Part shown: positions 61,916 through 64,000 of the stretch, piece after piece | How the letters are laid out: every line of letters starts with the position of its first letter | Numbering within the stretch: position 1 is the first letter of the stretch | Source: an uncultured Rhodopila sp. | GTDB lineage: Bacteria > Pseudomonadota > Alphaproteobacteria > Acetobacterales > Acetobacteraceae | NCBI GenBank assembly: GCA_903932145.1 | Contig: CAIZFE010000035.1 | Location: 124,001-188,000, forward strand | Length of the DNA stretch: 64,000 bases | Direction of reading: 5' to 3' | Program-made: the position numbers and the translations under genes | Notes under the pieces: model-generated | Database searches by the model: none | What the model saw: the letters and a program-made list of their open reading frames with translations, nothing else | Told to the model about the DNA's origin: nothing

Positions 61916-62931
61916 GCAACGCCGGTCTGCGCCGCTCCGTTGTCCTGAAGAAGCGGCCCCACGGCGAACCCGTCGCCAGCGACTTCGAGATTCGCGAAGA
62001 TGCGATCCCCGAAGCCGGTCCCGGCGAAGTTGTCACCCGCACGATCTGGCTGTCGATCGATCCGTATATGCGCGGCCGGCTGCGCGAGGAACAAACCTAC
62101 GCCGTCGCGATCCAGATCGGCGAAGTGATGACTGGCGAAACGGTGGGGGAGGTTGTCGCCTCCGCCCATCCCGATTTCGTCCCCGGCGACATCGTCGTTG
62201 GGGCCCGCGGCTGGCAGAGCCATTCGGTCACCCCGGGCGGTCAGTTGGTCAAGATCACCAAAGGCGCCGCTCCGCTATCCGCGTATCTTGGCGTTCTGGG
62301 AATGCCCGGTGCGACCGCCTACGCTGGCGTGACGGAAATCTGCAAACCCAAAGCCGGCGAAACGTTCGTGGTCGCGGCCGCATCCGGTGCGGTCGGGTCC
62401 GTGGCGGGGCAGTTGGCCAAGCGGGCTGGTGCGCGCGTGGTCGGGATCGCCGGTGGCGCTGACAAGTGCCTGTGGGTGCAGGACAGCCTGGGCTTCGACG
62501 ATTGCGTCGATCACCGGTCATTGGATCTGCGGCGTGAACTCCAGGCCGCGTGTCCGAACGGCATCGACTCCTATTTCGAGAATGTCGGCGGGGCGGTGCA
62601 GGCAGCGGTGTTCGATCTGCTCAATCCGTTCGCACGCGTCGCGATGTGCGGCATGGTCTCGCAGTACAACGAGCAAACGATGCCGCCGGGGCCGAACCTG
62701 GGCTTCGTTGTCGGCAAGCGGGTGCTGATCCAGGGCTTCATCGTCTCCGATCGGCCGGCCCGGATGACCGAGTGGCGCGCGATGGCGGAGCCGTTGATCG
62801 CCGACGGGTCGCTGGCGTACCGGGAAGACGTCATCGACGGGCTGGAGAACGCCCCCGATGCGCTGACCGGCATTCTCAGCGGCCGCAATTTCGGCAAGTT
62901 GCTGGTGCGGGTCGCGGCCGATCACGGCTAA
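61912..62931 (+). CDS. NADP-dependent MDR oxidoreductase (prostaglandin/leukotriene reductase-like)
   Basis: This 339-residue protein of the CurA/PTGR group has IWLSIDPYMRGRLREEQTYA, YLGVLGMPGATAYAGVTEIC, the loop VAAASGAVGSVAGQLAKRAG and DSYFENVGGAVQAAVFDLLN, all characteristic. It reduces alpha,beta-unsaturated ketones or aldehydes with NADPH. ATGA overlap couples it to the alcohol dehydrogenase. It is followed by a repeat cluster. Confidence 0.93.
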   Translation: MSNAGLRRSVVLKKRPHGEPVASDFEIREDAIPEAGPGEVVTRTIWLSIDPYMRGRLREEQTYAVAIQIGEVMTGETVGEVVASAHPDFVPGDIVVGARGWQSHSVTPGGQLVKITKGAAPLSAYLGVLGMPGATAYAGVTEICKPKAGETFVVAAASGAVGSVAGQLAKRAGARVVGIAGGADKCLWVQDSLGFDDCVDHRSLDLRRELQAACPNGIDSYFENVGGAVQAAVFDLLNPFARVAMCGMVSQYNEQTMPPGPNLGFVVGKRVLIQGFIVSDRPARMTEWRAMAEPLIADGSLAYREDVIDGLENAPDALTGILSGRNFGKLLVRVAADHG

Positions 62932-62971
62932 GCCGACGCATTCGAAACAACGGGTCGGTTTCGCTTCCTTA

Positions 62972-63168
62972 TCGTCATGGTTTGGCTTGTCCGCGCCATG
63001 ACGATCGGGACCGCCAAGGCCTATTGGCGGCAAGCGACGCTTTATACCAGCCCGCGTTGAGAGCGACTTTCGGCCAGCGCTCCCTCGTCATACCGACGGC
63101 GGTGGGTATCCACGTCGTGTATCAGCGTAAAGAATGACGTGGATGGTGCGCCTTCGCGCACCATGACG
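62972..63168. repeat. cluster of three palindromic repeat units
   Basis: 62972-62998 is a family A unit (TCGTCATGGTTTGGC, then TTGTCCGCGCCA). Around 63088-63118 a second unit has ATACC and GGTAT arms (CGTCATACCGACGG, then GGTGGGTATCCACGTC). 63141-63168 is a family B unit with stem GGTGCGC/GCGCACC. They fill the gap between the MDR reductase end and the convergent small Cys gene and may terminate both transcripts. Confidence 0.65.
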
Positions 63169-63210
63169 ATGTGAGGACGATCTGCGTGTGTCGGGCCACG
63201 ACGGCCGCTA

Positions 63211-63435
63211 TTACGCTTCAACCGGCGCGAAATCCGCGCATGACAACCGGCGGGAGTGATACGTATCGTGCCGTAGGCACATTCCATCGTCCGCCGCGAC
63301 CGAGGCATAGGCCGATCCCAGAACCGTCAGGCCCGGCAGCATGGCCTCGATCCGTTGCGGATCAGCCTCGAAGGACCGGCATGTGCCGCAGGTATTGCCG
63401 CCGGGCCGAACGCCTGACGCGAAGCGGCGCGTCAT
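63211..63435 (-). CDS. small 74-residue cysteine-containing protein
   Basis: The ATG at 63435 overlaps the stop of the YeiH-type gene as ATGA, so this gene is translationally coupled to it. The protein (TRRFASGVRPGGNTCGTCRS; DDGMCLRHDTYHSRRLSCAD) has a CxxC pair and two later Cys with His residues, a possible small metal or zinc site. It resembles short uncharacterised alphaproteobacterial proteins, with the pattern ADDGMCxxH, that I cannot name. It was distinguished from a longer shadow frame by this overlap and its composition. Confidence 0.65.
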   Translation of the reverse strand: MTRRFASGVRPGGNTCGTCRSFEADPQRIEAMLPGLTVLGSAYASVAADDGMCLRHDTYHSRRLSCADFAPVEA

Positions 63436-64000
63436 CGGGCGATGGAAGTCCAATACGAAGAAAATACAACCGCCGACAGGACAAATCCCAGCGTCAGATT
63501 GACGACAACCCCGACGGAGAACGCCACGAACGCATCGCCGGTCACGGGGGCCAGATGCCTGACACGCAGTGATGCGCCGATACTCAGAAAGCTGAACGTG
63601 AACGCCCAGTTCCGCAACGCATCGATCGGAGCAATGAGCAAAGGTCTCGCGGTCGAATCGAACGCCGCGATGGCCGTCCCGTGTCCAGCCCAGGTGATCA
63701 ACAGCGAGGCAAAGATGAAGCCCAGAATGAATTTCGGGAACCGGGTCCAAATCTGCGCGAGATCGACATGGTTTCCCGTGCCGGACGGTTCCCATTTTGT
63801 GATCGCGACGAAGGACAGCAGCGCCGCCCAAATGCCAATCCACATGTCGCGGCCAACGACTTTGACCAAGGTGTAGGACCACAGCGCCTGGTCGGGCGTG
63901 CCGGCAATCAGGCCATCCCGAGCGAAACCACCGTAGGTCTGGGCGGCGGCGAAGCCCGCTGCGTCGGCGTATTCCGAGGTTCCGATCCAGGCCCCGCCGA
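63432..64000 (-). CDS. YeiH-family putative sulfate exporter, C-terminal part (runs off right edge)
   Basis: This frame is open to the window edge and gives about 189 residues. GAWIGTSEYADAAGFAAAQT, then ALWSYTLVKVVGRDMWIGIW and KFILGFIFASLLITW and FTFSFLSIGASLRVRHLA are typical of the YeiH/UPF0324 membrane family, annotated as putative sulfate exporters. At least four hydrophobic segments remain. A TTG at 63869 could look like a start, but the frame continues with conserved sequence. The 74-residue gene overlaps its stop. Confidence 0.85.
   Translation of the reverse strand, partial: GGAWIGTSEYADAAGFAAAQTYGGFARDGLIAGTPDQALWSYTLVKVVGRDMWIGIWAALLSFVAITKWEPSGTGNHVDLAQIWTRFPKFILGFIFASLLITWAGHGTAIAAFDSTARPLLIAPIDALRNWAFTFSFLSIGASLRVRHLAPVTGDAFVAFSVGVVVNLTLGFVLSAVVFSSYWTSIAR

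Noticed and set aside
63211-63882. Long 223-codon minus-strand frame as one gene
   Set aside because: Most of it lies antiphase to the YeiH-type gene, which has conserved sequence to the window edge. Only its last 74 codons, after the ATGA overlap, look like a separate real gene.
1-64000. CRISPR arrays, rRNA, intact insertion sequences or prophage genes
   Set aside because: No regularly spaced direct repeats, transposase, integrase or phage structural genes were recognised on either strand.

Overview
The window is high-GC, gene-dense DNA that fits an alphaproteobacterium, most likely Rhodospirillales/Acetobacteraceae-like. The reasons are the lptF-lptG-lptD order, tightly overlapping operons, Tat-exported solute-binding proteins, palindromic CCGTCATGG-type intergenic repeats, and the style of GluQ, ProA, NadD and RsfS. 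No rRNA, tRNA, CRISPR array, intact insertion sequence or prophage was recognised. The assignment is inference; no database search was run.

Layout. 1-6.1 kb (minus): one run of six coupled genes, type III polyketide synthase, SAM methyltransferase, FAD oxidoreductase, lptF, lptG and lptD (cut by the left edge). 6.2-10.3 kb (minus): SGNH esterase, DUF305 protein, DUF2161 protein, glycolate/lactate-type FAD oxidase. 10.5-14.2 kb: a glycine-rich protein with a small partner, a ferric-type solute-binding protein and a CYP153-type P450. 14.3-16.9 kb: housekeeping proA-nadD-rsfS. 16.9-31.3 kb: a patchwork containing toxin-antitoxin-like modules (one unrecognised pair, a VapBC/Phd pair, a PIN/antitoxin pair, an antitoxin remnant, a TumE-like toxin), two methyltransferase/peptidase-type genes, orphan solute-binding proteins and transporters. 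31.8-35.7 kb: HNH nuclease, carboxylesterase, gluQ, a tiny His-rich exported protein, a polyamine-type binding protein.

35.7-54.9 kb is a catabolic region. It holds a Tat-signal class II aldolase and an acyl-CoA dehydrogenase, then an FNR-type regulator divergent from a quinone oxidoreductase with a perfect FNR box between them, then DUF35 protein-thiolase-CoA transferase-membrane protein, then a coupled operon of Ldh2-type dehydrogenase, xanthine-dehydrogenase-like Mo subunit, ThDP enzyme and DMSO-reductase-family Mo enzyme. Convergent to that operon are an MFS transporter and an LLM flavin oxidoreductase, followed by a threonine-aldolase-like PLP enzyme and a 4HBT thioesterase. This looks like uptake and stepwise oxidation or CoA-dependent cleavage of organic acids; the substrates cannot be read from the sequence.

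55-64 kb: an unrecognised 536-residue protein, a TfdA/TauD dioxygenase, a CadC-like regulator with TPRs, a secreted Cys-rich protein, a coupled alcohol dehydrogenase/MDR reductase pair, a cluster of palindromic repeats, and a YeiH-type transporter (cut by the right edge) coupled to a 74-residue cysteine-containing protein.

The most interesting observations are the translational coupling of a type III PKS lipid module to the LPS export genes, the operon of unusual Mo and ThDP enzymes in which the XDH-like subunit has Gln where the catalytic Glu is expected, the FNR box, and several small unrecognised coupled gene pairs.
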